Source of the DNA: an uncultured Clostridia bacterium
GTDB lineage: Bacteria > Bacillota > Clostridia > UMGS1883
Direction of reading: 5' to 3'
Assembly: GCA_934454525.1 (NCBI GenBank)
Contig: CAKSFM010000013.1
Location: 20,977 to 84,976, forward strand
Length of the DNA: 64,000 nt
This document shows positions 52,281 through 61,082 of this stretch, one piece after another. The notes beneath the pieces were generated by a model. It was not told the DNA's origin. It did no database searches and worked only from the letters and a program-made list of their open reading frames with translations. Position 1 is the stretch's first letter, and every line of letters begins with the position of its first letter. The position numbers were made by a program, and so were the translations under genes.

Positions 52281-54812
52281 TTATAATCCGCTTTTCACAT
52301 TTATTGATTTAACATATACGGCATTTTCGGCACTCAGTGAAATTTTTTCAATTGCTGCCGCTGCGTTTGAAAACGCTTTTTCGTCCGCAATTTTCACGCC
52401 GTCCGCAAACAGGTCAAATCTTCCCGCTGCGGGGTCGGCGCACAGCTTCAGCTCAAAATAATCGTCCGTTTTTATATTCGCCGCGCCGGTATAACCGCCC
52501 TTTCTGCCGAGGAATCTGATTAAATTTCCTGTCTGAAGCAGTGAAACGGCATCTTCTCCGTTTGTACCGAAAATATCAAGCTTAAACAGCGAAACTTCTG
52601 AAACTTTCAGATTAAGCGTTATTTCCGTTTTTCCGAAGCACGGAAGTATTTCCGTTTCATAACTGTTGTTTTTCCCGATTTCAAGCGCACCGCCGTTCTC
52701 CGCTTCAAAGGATTTATTCAGAATTTCCGTAAATCCGTATGCGGAAACAGTTCCGCTTTTCTCAAGCCGTTCATATTCTCTGCGGACAAGGCGGCGCACA
52801 TAAGGAAGGTAGCATTTTTCAAAATATCCGCCGGCTGAACCGCTTGCCTGCCACTGCTTTTTCGCAGCGGCAAGAATGTTTTTATATCCGTCCGAATATA
52901 CCGCGTCATAACGTGCGCGCCCATTATAAAGCAGCTGCAGGAGCTGCTGCTCCTCACTTTGCATATTCTTTCCGTCAACTGTCCATGCATCGTACTTTTG
53001 CAGTCCAAAAGTATTGGAAGTGCCAAACCCTTTGATCACATAGCGTTGGTATGCCCAATCCTTTGCCGCACCCTGAACGCTTTCTCCGCGCAGTGTAAAC
53101 GTTGCATATGCGTCAATTGCAGGAATAAAAATCTCCGGAGTTGCAAGCGGAGCACCGCCGTTTGCGCTCTGCCCTGTCGTATGCTCGATTATGCAGCCGC
53201 TTGGGAAAACCTCACGCAAAAGGCGCATTCCCTCGTATGCTTTAAGCCAGTCAATCGGCGGAACTCCGTCAGTGTAAACTCCGTCTATTCCATATTCGTC
53301 ACGGTGACGGGTCACTTCATCTATATAGTCGTCCATCGTACCGTTCCAGAAAAACATGGACATATATTCAAGCGGCTGAACATCCGCGGTTTTTGCCGCG
53401 GCAATATGTGCCCTGAATTTGTTTTCGTCCTTTGGGATATATTTATCGCCCCAGCTCATCGCATAGGCGCCCTTAAATGATGACCAAAGTACTCCGTACC
53501 TGATGTCAAATTTTGTTTTATAATTCTGCCATATCTCCGTTCCGCTGCCGAAATCTATGTTTGCAAGCGCTGAATCAAATGAATTCTCCCAGTCGTACTC
53601 TCTCGGAGGAAACGCGGTTACTCCAAGCCTTTCTCCCGGTTTCACCGTCCACGAAATGCTCCATCCGGGTTTTGCGCTGCTGATAAATTCCGTATCACCG
53701 CGCTCTCTTTCGAAGTCAACGCCGTTTATCACGCTGTAATCCGGTGTTCTTCCCGATCCCGAAACCGGCGCCGGATTAACTGTAAATCCGCCTGTATCAT
53801 CCATGGCAATCAGATTTCCGCAGAGAAGTCTGTTCCATTTTCCGCCGATTTTCGATGTGAGCGTCACTTCCGCGTTCTCTCCGTGCGTTGAAATGAGCAT
53901 TAGTCCGTCCATCTGAACGCCGAAGCTCAGTCCGTTATCTCCCGTTGTCAGCACTGCCGCCTTGTCATCCGACCTCAGCACCTGCAGATTTGCAAGCGGT
54001 TTATTGATTTTTATCTCCGCAAGCCTGCGAGGATTTCCGATCCTTTGGCTGACGGTTATTGTACCGGCGCTTTTGTCGAAAGAATACTGGGCACCGCTTG
54101 TCGCCACACTGATAATGTTCCCCTCGCTCACAGGCGGCAAAACGCGCATATCGAACATTCCGCTTGAACCGCCGAATTCCAGTCCTTCGCCCACTCCGAG
54201 AGGCGTTATTTCCTCCGCCGCAAGCTCCGAAACCTCAATATCTGCTATGTAAAATTTCTCGCTGTCATTTCCGAAGCCGTACCACGCTCCGTAAAACCTC
54301 GCCTTTGCTGCTTCATACGGTGTTGTGACGGTTGTTTCAAACCGCATCCATCGTCCGCCCGTGTCGGACGGCAAACCGTGAAACCCATCAATCAGCGTTA
54401 TCTGATTCTCGTTTTCATTGCCTACCCTGATTCCGATATTAATCTCACTGTCCGCCCTGTCAAAATCACAGTAAACCAGCGCCGAAACAAGATATTTTCT
54501 GTTCGGTTTCACATCGAAAACAAGTCTTGTCGGGGTCAGAAAGTATGATGTCTGTCCGTCCGTTCTTTCCAGTTTATAGCTTCCGCTTGCGTCATAAGCA
54601 AATGCCGTGAAACTGTCGTCAACGGCAAACGGCTTCACGCTCCCCAAATCGCTGTTTAACGAATAATCGAGCTTAAGCACAGAGCCGGTCGGCCGTGTTC
54701 CCGTCATTTCCGCCGCTGTCGGTGCGGACGGCGATTCATTTTTGGCAGCCGCCGCACTGCCTGCCGCAATAAGACATAAAACCGACAGCACCGTCAGCAA
54801 ACGCTTTTTCAT
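52281..54812 (-). CDS. Giant secreted glycosidase-like protein, paralogue 2
   Basis: 843 residues with the same arrangement as the next gene. Signal peptide (KRLLTVLSVLCLIAAGSAAA), N-terminal binding-like domain (FDVKPNRKYLVSALVYCDF), beta-sandwich (NGLSFGVQMDGLMLISTHGE), TIM-barrel-like domain and C-terminal beta-domain. Key TIM segments: KPGWSISWTVKPGERLGVTA FPPREYDWENSF, VQPLEYMSMFFWNGT, EYGIDGVYTDGVPPIDWLKA, IIEHTTGQSANGGAPLATPE. The barrel is clearly homologous, while the C-terminal LamG-like part is shorter. Divergence suggests an old duplication with perhaps different substrate linkages. First gene of the secreted-protein run, behind its own promoter; 16 bases before the next gene. Confidence 0.6.
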   Translation of the reverse strand: MKKRLLTVLSVLCLIAAGSAAAAKNESPSAPTAAEMTGTRPTGSVLKLDYSLNSDLGSVKPFAVDDSFTAFAYDASGSYKLERTDGQTSYFLTPTRLVFDVKPNRKYLVSALVYCDFDRADSEINIGIRVGNENENQITLIDGFHGLPSDTGGRWMRFETTVTTPYEAAKARFYGAWYGFGNDSEKFYIADIEVSELAAEEITPLGVGEGLEFGGSSGMFDMRVLPPVSEGNIISVATSGAQYSFDKSAGTITVSQRIGNPRRLAEIKINKPLANLQVLRSDDKAAVLTTGDNGLSFGVQMDGLMLISTHGENAEVTLTSKIGGKWNRLLCGNLIAMDDTGGFTVNPAPVSGSGRTPDYSVINGVDFERERGDTEFISSAKPGWSISWTVKPGERLGVTAFPPREYDWENSFDSALANIDFGSGTEIWQNYKTKFDIRYGVLWSSFKGAYAMSWGDKYIPKDENKFRAHIAAAKTADVQPLEYMSMFFWNGTMDDYIDEVTRHRDEYGIDGVYTDGVPPIDWLKAYEGMRLLREVFPSGCIIEHTTGQSANGGAPLATPEIFIPAIDAYATFTLRGESVQGAAKDWAYQRYVIKGFGTSNTFGLQKYDAWTVDGKNMQSEEQQLLQLLYNGRARYDAVYSDGYKNILAAAKKQWQASGSAGGYFEKCYLPYVRRLVRREYERLEKSGTVSAYGFTEILNKSFEAENGGALEIGKNNSYETEILPCFGKTEITLNLKVSEVSLFKLDIFGTNGEDAVSLLQTGNLIRFLGRKGGYTGAANIKTDDYFELKLCADPAAGRFDLFADGVKIADEKAFSNAAAAIEKISLSAENAVYVKSINVKSGL

Positions 54813-54856
54813 ATATCCCCACTCCGTTTCCGCAGCTTTCTGCTTTTGATGAATTT

Positions 54857-54885
54857 ATTCTACCATATATCACGGTTTTCGTTAA
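54857..54885 (-). promoter_or_regulatory. Candidate promoter for the secreted-protein run
   Basis: On the minus strand TTAACG (54885-54880), 17-base spacer, TAGAAT (54862-54857), about 45 bases before ATG 54812. Four and five of six bases match the consensus. Confidence 0.4.
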
Positions 54886-54976
54886 TGTTTTTTTGTGATT
54901 AATATTTATACTTTTGTACCTTTTTCACAATTTATCCCGTAAAATCGCATCCGTTTTGGCAATGTATACAACAATT

Positions 54977-55816
54977 TCAAACATTTACCCATTGAAACGG
55001 TGTAAGCATAGCTTTCATTCCGGCTTCACGGATTGCAATAACCTCAATTGTCTGTTCATGTGGAACAGGGATTTCCCCTGTTTCAAAAAACTTTACAAGC
55101 GCTTTTATAAAGTTATCAAAATACCCCGTTTGAATTTCAAGATGATCCGTTGTGCCGCCGTGATAACCAACATTTGTCACAAACGGCGTTCTGCGCGGAT
55201 AGCAGGCGAGCTGCGCATGTCTGCCATCGGCATATTCAATATAAAGCGACGGAAATGTTTCGCTGCCCATGAACATAACGCACTTTGCACCCGGACCCAT
55301 AAGAGAAACTATCGGTTCAATCTGATGTATTGCATAATTTGTAAACGCGCCCTCACCCCATGTTCCGACTGTTTCTATGCGGCTTCTGTCAATGCCTTGA
55401 TATTCCGCCGCAAAATTAAGCGCAGAGCTTGAATAGCAAGGAGTTGAAAATCTCTCTGCGCGGTCAAAAATTTTAATTGCCGTTTCCTTGTCGGGAGCAA
55501 ATGTTTTGTCGATATAGATGCGCTTGCCGCACGCTGTCGGGAGCTTGCAAAGCTCCTCGTGCCTTTCCGGATTATCAGGCGAAAGCACAATTACATAATC
55601 GCTTTTTTCAATTACCTCTTCAATGCTGCCGGCAAGCTCAATGCCTTTTCTCTTTGCCCAAACGGCGTTGCTGTCAGCCTCGGGGTGCGGATTGTCCGTT
55701 TCACCGTACGCGAAGCACACCTCCATTTTTCCGTCTGAGTATTTTTTTATCATTTCCGGATAATTTTCGGCATGCCATTCATGCAGATAATGGTCGATAA
55801 ATCCGATCTTTTTCAT
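54977..55816 (-). CDS. Gfo/Idh/MocA-type oxidoreductase-like protein (short)
   Basis: 279 residues, starting MKKIGFIDHYLHEWHAENYP. The Rossmann-type glycine-rich loop is not classical (FIDHYLHEW in its place), but the middle fits Gfo/Idh/MocA proteins: SIEEVIEKSDYVIVLSPDNP, KRIYIDKTFAPDKETAIKIF and the C-terminal EVIAIREAGMKAM. The EKP motif of active members reads DKT here. It may be a non-classical member or a binding-only protein. Last of a four-gene group, 17 bases behind the dehydrogenase gene 55833-56891, likely for a rare sugar or cyclitol. Confidence 0.6.
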   Translation of the reverse strand: MKKIGFIDHYLHEWHAENYPEMIKKYSDGKMEVCFAYGETDNPHPEADSNAVWAKRKGIELAGSIEEVIEKSDYVIVLSPDNPERHEELCKLPTACGKRIYIDKTFAPDKETAIKIFDRAERFSTPCYSSSALNFAAEYQGIDRSRIETVGTWGEGAFTNYAIHQIEPIVSLMGPGAKCVMFMGSETFPSLYIEYADGRHAQLACYPRRTPFVTNVGYHGGTTDHLEIQTGYFDNFIKALVKFFETGEIPVPHEQTIEVIAIREAGMKAMLTPFQWVNV

Positions 55817-55832
55817 TCACGCTCTCCTCCGT

Positions 55833-56891
55833 TTAAAGAACTATTTCCTGGTGCGCGTCCGCCGAGCGGTAAATTGCGTCCATCAGCTTAGCCGTTATTA
55901 TAACAGTATCAATGTTTGACGGCAGCTTTTCACCGCTGTCAATGCAGTCAAGAAATGCGTCAATTTCATTCTGGAACATATTGCGCGTCGGAAATGCGTA
56001 TTTCGTTTCAGTGAGCATGGAATCCACTGCTCCGTATTTAATGAAATCCTTGCCGTACTGAAGCCTGATTCCGCCCTTATCGCCCATAAAATCTATGTAC
56101 ATTTCGTTAACTCCGATATTCTGCGCCCATGCGCCCTGAAAACTTACAACCGGACCTTCCGTGCGCACAACTCCGACGATTGATTCCTCAACATCACATA
56201 TTCCGCCGGATTTATGCGGACCTGCCCACATATTAACATATGTGTAATTGTCAATATCCTTTCCGAGCTTTGCAAACTTTTCCGAACTTACGCTGAGCGC
56301 ATTCGGATCGCCGCAGCAATACATGATAATGTCAAGGAAATGCACACCCCAGTCAATAAGAACACCGCCGCCGGCAACAGCCTTTGTTGTGAAGTCCTTG
56401 CCGAGTCCGGGAATTGCACGGTGCGAACGGAAGCTCGCATATACATGATATATTTCTCCAAGCTCACCGCGCGCTATCATATCTTTAATTTTATTAACTG
56501 CATTGTTAAAGCGGTTAACAACACCGATGTTTAAAACCTTATTGTATTTTTTCTGTGCCTCCTGCATTTTCAGCGCTTCCTCATAGGTTCTTGCGGCAGG
56601 TTTTTCACAAAGCACGTTTTTGCCCTTTTCCAGCGCGGCAATCGATATAACACTGTGGCAGTTATTCGGCGTACATACGGAAATTGCTTCAATTTCGGGG
56701 TCATTCAGTGCAATATTATAATCGGTTATAGCCTCTCCGCAGCCGTACTTTTCCACAGCCGCCTCTGCTCTTTCGGGAATAATATCGCAAAAATACTTGA
56801 TTTCGGCTTTTTCGTTAGCCATGTACGACGGAATGTGCGAATTGTTCGCGATTGTTCCGCAGCCTATTACAGCAACCTTTATTTTTCTCAT
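55833..56891 (-). CDS. Gfo/Idh/MocA-family NAD(P)-dependent oxidoreductase
   Basis: 352 residues. Rossmann loop VAVIGCGTIANNSHIPSYMA; the family motif GKNVLCEKPAARTYEEALKM with EKP; the substrate-domain block AGGGVLIDWGVHFLDIIMYC with the conserved Asp and His. Full length and intact. The family oxidises hydroxyls of inositol, sugars or uronates. It is flanked by homologous and isomerase genes, which suggests stepwise conversion of one imported sugar; the substrate is unknown. Confidence 0.88.
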   Translation of the reverse strand: MRKIKVAVIGCGTIANNSHIPSYMANEKAEIKYFCDIIPERAEAAVEKYGCGEAITDYNIALNDPEIEAISVCTPNNCHSVISIAALEKGKNVLCEKPAARTYEEALKMQEAQKKYNKVLNIGVVNRFNNAVNKIKDMIARGELGEIYHVYASFRSHRAIPGLGKDFTTKAVAGGGVLIDWGVHFLDIIMYCCGDPNALSVSSEKFAKLGKDIDNYTYVNMWAGPHKSGGICDVEESIVGVVRTEGPVVSFQGAWAQNIGVNEMYIDFMGDKGGIRLQYGKDFIKYGAVDSMLTETKYAFPTRNMFQNEIDAFLDCIDSGEKLPSNIDTVIITAKLMDAIYRSADAHQEIVL

Positions 56892-57083
56892 TTCAGAATC
56901 CTCCTAAAATCAGACTTAGATTTATTTTTAGTATATCAACATGATCATGCGTTGTAAATGAACTAACGTGCGCAAAAAGTGCTTTTTCGTGACCGCTGCC
57001 AAATTGCCCCTGTATGCGGCAACAAAAAAGCCGCGGAACAGCAATGCCTTAAATTGCAGCTCTGCAGCCTGTCATGCCGGGTA

Positions 57084-57926
57084 CTATTTAATTTTACTTC
57101 TGAGGAAGCCGGCAGCGAGAGCAATATCTGCCGCCGGATTATCGCCGACTTCACGCTCAATTGTCAGAAAGCCTTTATATCCGATTTCATCCAGCGCTCT
57201 CAGATAATTATCAAAATCAACATCGCCCTCCCCGAGCGGAAGTTCGATATACGCGTCACCTTGATTTGCTTCCTCGTCAATTATTCTGTAAACAACCTCC
57301 GGGTCACATTCCCTGAGCTTTCTCCCGTCTTTGGCATGAGTATGAACGATGTAATCCGAAAGCGTACGAACAGCCTCCACAGGGTCATCACCCGTTACCA
57401 TAACGAAATTTGCCGGATCAAGATTAACCGCAACGCCTTTTGAGCCGAGTTCATCAAGAAATCCTTTCAGAACAGCCGCTCTTTCCGGACCGGTTTCTAT
57501 TGCAAAATGCGCATTCACACTATCGGCATAGTTTGCAAGTTCAAAACAAGCCTCCTGCATGATTTTTCGGCGCTCGTGATTGCAATCCGCCGGAACAACG
57601 CCGATATGCGTTGTAACGATATCTGTTTCAAGCTCTTTGGCAAGGTCAAGAATCCGCTTCGATTTCTCAATAAGCGAGGGATTAAGTTCGCGATTGCCGA
57701 ATCCGCGCCCCAAATCTCCGCAAAGTGCGGAAAAAACAAGACCGTTCGATTTTACCATGTCAAGCAGCTCGCGCCGCTGAGATGTATTCATGTTTTCCGG
57801 CGCGTGGCTGCCGCTTGTGGCATACATCTGCAAACCGTTTGCGCCGAGTGCTGCGGCTTTTTTTATTGCCGCTTCCGTTTCAAGCTTAAAGGAATCAAGC
57901 ATCACGCCTATTGGAAAGTTAAACAT
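57084..57926 (-). CDS. Sugar phosphate isomerase/epimerase (AP endonuclease 2 fold)
   Basis: 280 residues from ATG 57926 (CGGAG seven bases upstream; the earlier start would overlap a long upstream stretch without a ribosome binding site). Blocks: FPIGVMLDSFKLETEAAIKK, ALGANGLQMYATSG, IVTTHIGVVPADCNHERRKI, HFAIETGPERAAVLKGFLDE, VNLDPANFVMVTGDDPVEAV, YIVHTHAKDGRK and YIELPLGEGDVDFDNYLRAL. His, Glu and Asp residues of the metal centre of xylose-isomerase-like barrels are present. It works with the adjacent Gfo/Idh/MocA dehydrogenases, a common pair in inositol or keto-sugar metabolism. Confidence 0.85.
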   Translation of the reverse strand: MFNFPIGVMLDSFKLETEAAIKKAAALGANGLQMYATSGSHAPENMNTSQRRELLDMVKSNGLVFSALCGDLGRGFGNRELNPSLIEKSKRILDLAKELETDIVTTHIGVVPADCNHERRKIMQEACFELANYADSVNAHFAIETGPERAAVLKGFLDELGSKGVAVNLDPANFVMVTGDDPVEAVRTLSDYIVHTHAKDGRKLRECDPEVVYRIIDEEANQGDAYIELPLGEGDVDFDNYLRALDEIGYKGFLTIEREVGDNPAADIALAAGFLRSKIK

Positions 57927-57965
57927 AATAATCTCCGTTCCGCCGCGCTGCCGCGGCAATAAATA

Positions 57966-58976
57966 TTATAAATTGCTTTTGATTATTTCATCTGCCTTAA
58001 CAGCCCAGCGAAAGCTTTCCCAAACCTCGTCAATTGTGGGCGAGCCTTCGGAATCATTTTCTATCATATCAATCAGAGCTTCAAGCTGATCTCCCATCGG
58101 CTTGCGTTTGCATATAATATTGATGTCCTCATACTTTTTTTCCGGATATGTATAGTACTGGATGAGGTCTCCCTCCTCCTGATTTTCACTGCGCAGATTT
58201 TGATAAACAAGTCTGATCCGCCCCTTTGGACCGACAAATTCCTTAAGGTTTCCCGAAGACATTGTATTGCTCCAGCCTGCCTCATAGTACGCAATCGAAC
58301 CGTCAGTCATCCGCACGGTTATCAGACCGTAATTGTATTTTCCGTCCGGAACATCCGCCTCGGTTTTAAGTCCGATTCCCGATATATCGGCAATGTCGCT
58401 GTCAGTGAACCAGCGCATCACATCAAGATAGTGCACACCGCAGTCAATAATCGGAGAAGTTTCGCAGATAAGGCGCAGATACTTCTGCCAATCCATAGTA
58501 TGATGATTCTGCGCCATACGCATGATAATCGGTTTTCCGATTGCACCGCTGTGAATCATCTGCGCAACCTTTTGATATGTTTTATGGTGTCTCAGAATAT
58601 GCCCAACGAGAATCTTGCACTGCGGATTTTCTTTAACGAGGCGGACAAAGCGCTCGCCATTCTCAAGATCGGCAGCAATCGGTTTTTCACATATCGCATG
58701 CTTGCCGTGCTTAATACATTCCTCAACAATTTCCAAATGTGACGATGGATAAGTTGCGACAATTACAATGTCAACAGAGTCAGAAGAAACAACCTTTTTC
58801 CAGTCGGTTTCAAATCGGCAGGCATGGTATTTTGCATAAAAGCTGCGCGCACGCTGCTCATCAATATCACAAACACATTCCACGGTTATATCGGTTTTAT
58901 CATGAATATCATCCATGTGCGCTGCTCCGATGCAGCCGCAGCCGATAAGCGCAACACGATACTTCCTTTTGTGCAT
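57966..58976 (-). CDS. Gfo/Idh/MocA-family NAD(P)-dependent oxidoreductase
   Basis: 336 residues. RVALIGCGCIGAAHMDDIHD (Rossmann), GKHAICEKPIAADLENGERF (EKP motif), ETSPIIDCGVHYLDVMRWFT (Asp-x-x-x-His block). Complete. It is first of the sugar-conversion run, with its own promoter at 59037-59066. It differs considerably from its neighbour 55833-56891, so the two likely act on different intermediates. Confidence 0.88.
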   Translation of the reverse strand: MHKRKYRVALIGCGCIGAAHMDDIHDKTDITVECVCDIDEQRARSFYAKYHACRFETDWKKVVSSDSVDIVIVATYPSSHLEIVEECIKHGKHAICEKPIAADLENGERFVRLVKENPQCKILVGHILRHHKTYQKVAQMIHSGAIGKPIIMRMAQNHHTMDWQKYLRLICETSPIIDCGVHYLDVMRWFTDSDIADISGIGLKTEADVPDGKYNYGLITVRMTDGSIAYYEAGWSNTMSSGNLKEFVGPKGRIRLVYQNLRSENQEEGDLIQYYTYPEKKYEDINIICKRKPMGDQLEALIDMIENDSEGSPTIDEVWESFRWAVKADEIIKSNL

Positions 58977-59036
58977 AAAATATCAGTTCCTTCCATTGAT
59001 TCACATACCGCGAGTATGCCATAATCAGTCTCTTAT

Positions 59037-59066
59037 ATGATAAACCAATTAAATGCGGCGTGTCAA
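59037..59066 (-). promoter_or_regulatory. Sigma-A-type promoter for the dehydrogenase run
   Basis: TTGACA (59066-59061), 18-base spacer and TATCAT (59042-59037) on the minus strand, 60 bases before the start codon at 58976. The -35 is perfect. Confidence 0.65.
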
Positions 59067-59151
59067 TGTCTTATTGTGTCATAAGAAAGTAATTTCGTGC
59101 AGACGGAACGTTGTCTGATTGTTATTTCACCGATATTGTGACATATCTGCT

Positions 59152-61062
59152 CTATTGAATTGCACCGGCTTCAATGTTTAAACCGGTCTCAGCGTCATAG
59201 CTGTACTGCCACCCGAATTCCTCCACGGAGTATTTCCATGTCAGCGGAAAATAAATCACATCTCGGAATTTCAGCAGCGCGTAAGGCTCATTCGCCGTTA
59301 TAATTTCCTTTCCGTTCACCACGACTGAATTGTAATATTTTTCCACAGTATAATTTTCTATATTTTTCTCACTTCCGATGTCAGGGCAGTATTCCCCGCG
59401 CACGGAGCTTTTGCCGATTGAAAGCTTCTGATTATCATTATCCCAAACGGTTTCCACCCCAAGAAATCTGCAATCAAAATATGTCATCGGAAAATAAACG
59501 ATATTTCTGTACTGCAAAAAAGGATATTCTCTGTAAGTATTGTCTATTTCCACATTATTAAGCGTCACTCTGCACACAGGCAGATACGCCGTTATACCAT
59601 TCTCATACTCATAATTTGAATGATTGCCGTCCGCCTCTTCCGGGAAGCTGTTCGGAATCCCCTCTATCCAGTTTCCGTCAGGGTAAATTTCTTTTCCTTT
59701 TTCCCAGCCCGATCCATTATTATAGTAAATATTGAGCGTGTATCTCGCATCCATAATGCGCCGGTTGCTTTCCGCATATTCAAGCTCCACGGCAGCACCG
59801 CAAAATACAAGGTTTGTCAGTGAATCGCAGGCGCAGAATGCCATGTCACCAATATATTGAACATTTTCGGGAATCACAAGCGTTTTAATATTTGTGCAAA
59901 ACTGAAATGCGAATCTGCCTATATATTCAAGCGATTCCGGCAGCTTAATGCCGGGCAGGCTCAGGCATCCGTCAAAAGCGCCGTCATCTATTGTGATTAA
60001 CCCCTCCGGTAATGTGACTGATTTTAAGCCTGTGCACCCTCTGAAAGAATTCTTTCCGATGTACTCTGTTCCCTTATTAATGACCGCAGATTCAAGCATG
60101 CTGCATCCGCTAAAGGCATAATTTCCGATAACCTTAATATTTTGCGGCATTATAACAGTTTTGAGGTTTATATCTCCGCTGAACACCTCAGCTCCCATGC
60201 CCTCCGCATTCGAAATATCGGCGTAAGTTATCCAATTGCAGTATGCAAAGCTGCTGTCTGCCAGAAATTTCACAGAGCGCGGAAGCTGCCCCTCTCCAAC
60301 CTCGCTTTCGGCAAATGCATAAGCCCCCACCGATTCAAGCATCGGCGGCAGCACAAGCCTATTTATTTTTTTGTAACGGAACACATATTCTCCGATGTGC
60401 TTCACACTGCCCTCAATGAAAACATCCTCGTTTTCACCGCTCATATACCAAAAGTACAGCCTTGTTTTGTCCCTATCGTAAAGTCTGCCGTTTTCAAAAA
60501 CATAGTTTTCGTTCTCTTTCGGAACAATTATTCTTTCCAGCAGATTCATCCCGCTGAATTCACGTCCCGTTACCGAGCTTATTGCCGCCGGGAGGATAAT
60601 TTCCTTGACAGGACAGTATGCAAAGGACTCCGTTCCGATTTCGTCAAGATTATCCGGCAAATTCAATTCCGCCAATGAGCTGCAGCCGCGGAAAGCCTCG
60701 CTGCCTATCTTCCTGAGGCTCTTCGGAAGCTTAACGTTTGTAATGTCACTGCAATTTATGAAAAAGCCGTTTGGAATACTTGTAATTCCCTCGTCTATTA
60801 CCACTTCTCTGACAGGTCTGTCAATTAAGAGCGGCTGAGCATCACCGCCGGCTGAGAGCACATGACCGGCGTAATACCTGTACCATGGAGTGAAAACAGC
60901 GTCGCACTTAATCTCTCCGCTGCCGCTTATTGTCAGTGTTCCGTTCTCTGACAGATTCCAGACTATATTATTGTTAAGAACTCCCCTATTCATGTCCTCC
61001 GCCGCTGACGGCATTGCAAGGAATATAAACAAAGCTGTAATTAATATAAAAAGCTTTTTCAC
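59152..61062 (-). CDS. Secreted BspA-like leucine-rich-repeat protein with C-terminal stalk-type repeats
   Basis: 636 residues from GTG 61062 (GGGAGGAG seven bases before; the TTG further upstream lies inside the preceding ribosome binding site). Signal peptide (LFILITALFIFLAMPSAAED), then about eight LRR_5 repeats of BspA type (LPKSLRKIGSEAFRGCSSLA, LPDNLDEIGTESFAYC, GNYAFSGCSMLESAVINKGT, NSFRGCTGLKSVTLPEGLIT). The C-terminal 150 residues hold two stalk-like units with FPMTYFDCRFLGVETVWDND and YFPLTWKYSVEEFGWQYSYD. The same unit occurs at the N-terminus of the GH18 protein upstream, 20 bases away. Likely cell-surface adhesion or binding; ligand unknown. Confidence 0.8.
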   Translation of the reverse strand: MKKLFILITALFIFLAMPSAAEDMNRGVLNNNIVWNLSENGTLTISGSGEIKCDAVFTPWYRYYAGHVLSAGGDAQPLLIDRPVREVVIDEGITSIPNGFFINCSDITNVKLPKSLRKIGSEAFRGCSSLAELNLPDNLDEIGTESFAYCPVKEIILPAAISSVTGREFSGMNLLERIIVPKENENYVFENGRLYDRDKTRLYFWYMSGENEDVFIEGSVKHIGEYVFRYKKINRLVLPPMLESVGAYAFAESEVGEGQLPRSVKFLADSSFAYCNWITYADISNAEGMGAEVFSGDINLKTVIMPQNIKVIGNYAFSGCSMLESAVINKGTEYIGKNSFRGCTGLKSVTLPEGLITIDDGAFDGCLSLPGIKLPESLEYIGRFAFQFCTNIKTLVIPENVQYIGDMAFCACDSLTNLVFCGAAVELEYAESNRRIMDARYTLNIYYNNGSGWEKGKEIYPDGNWIEGIPNSFPEEADGNHSNYEYENGITAYLPVCRVTLNNVEIDNTYREYPFLQYRNIVYFPMTYFDCRFLGVETVWDNDNQKLSIGKSSVRGEYCPDIGSEKNIENYTVEKYYNSVVVNGKEIITANEPYALLKFRDVIYFPLTWKYSVEEFGWQYSYDAETGLNIEAGAIQ

Positions 61063-61082
61063 CAATGCTCTCCTCCCGAAAA

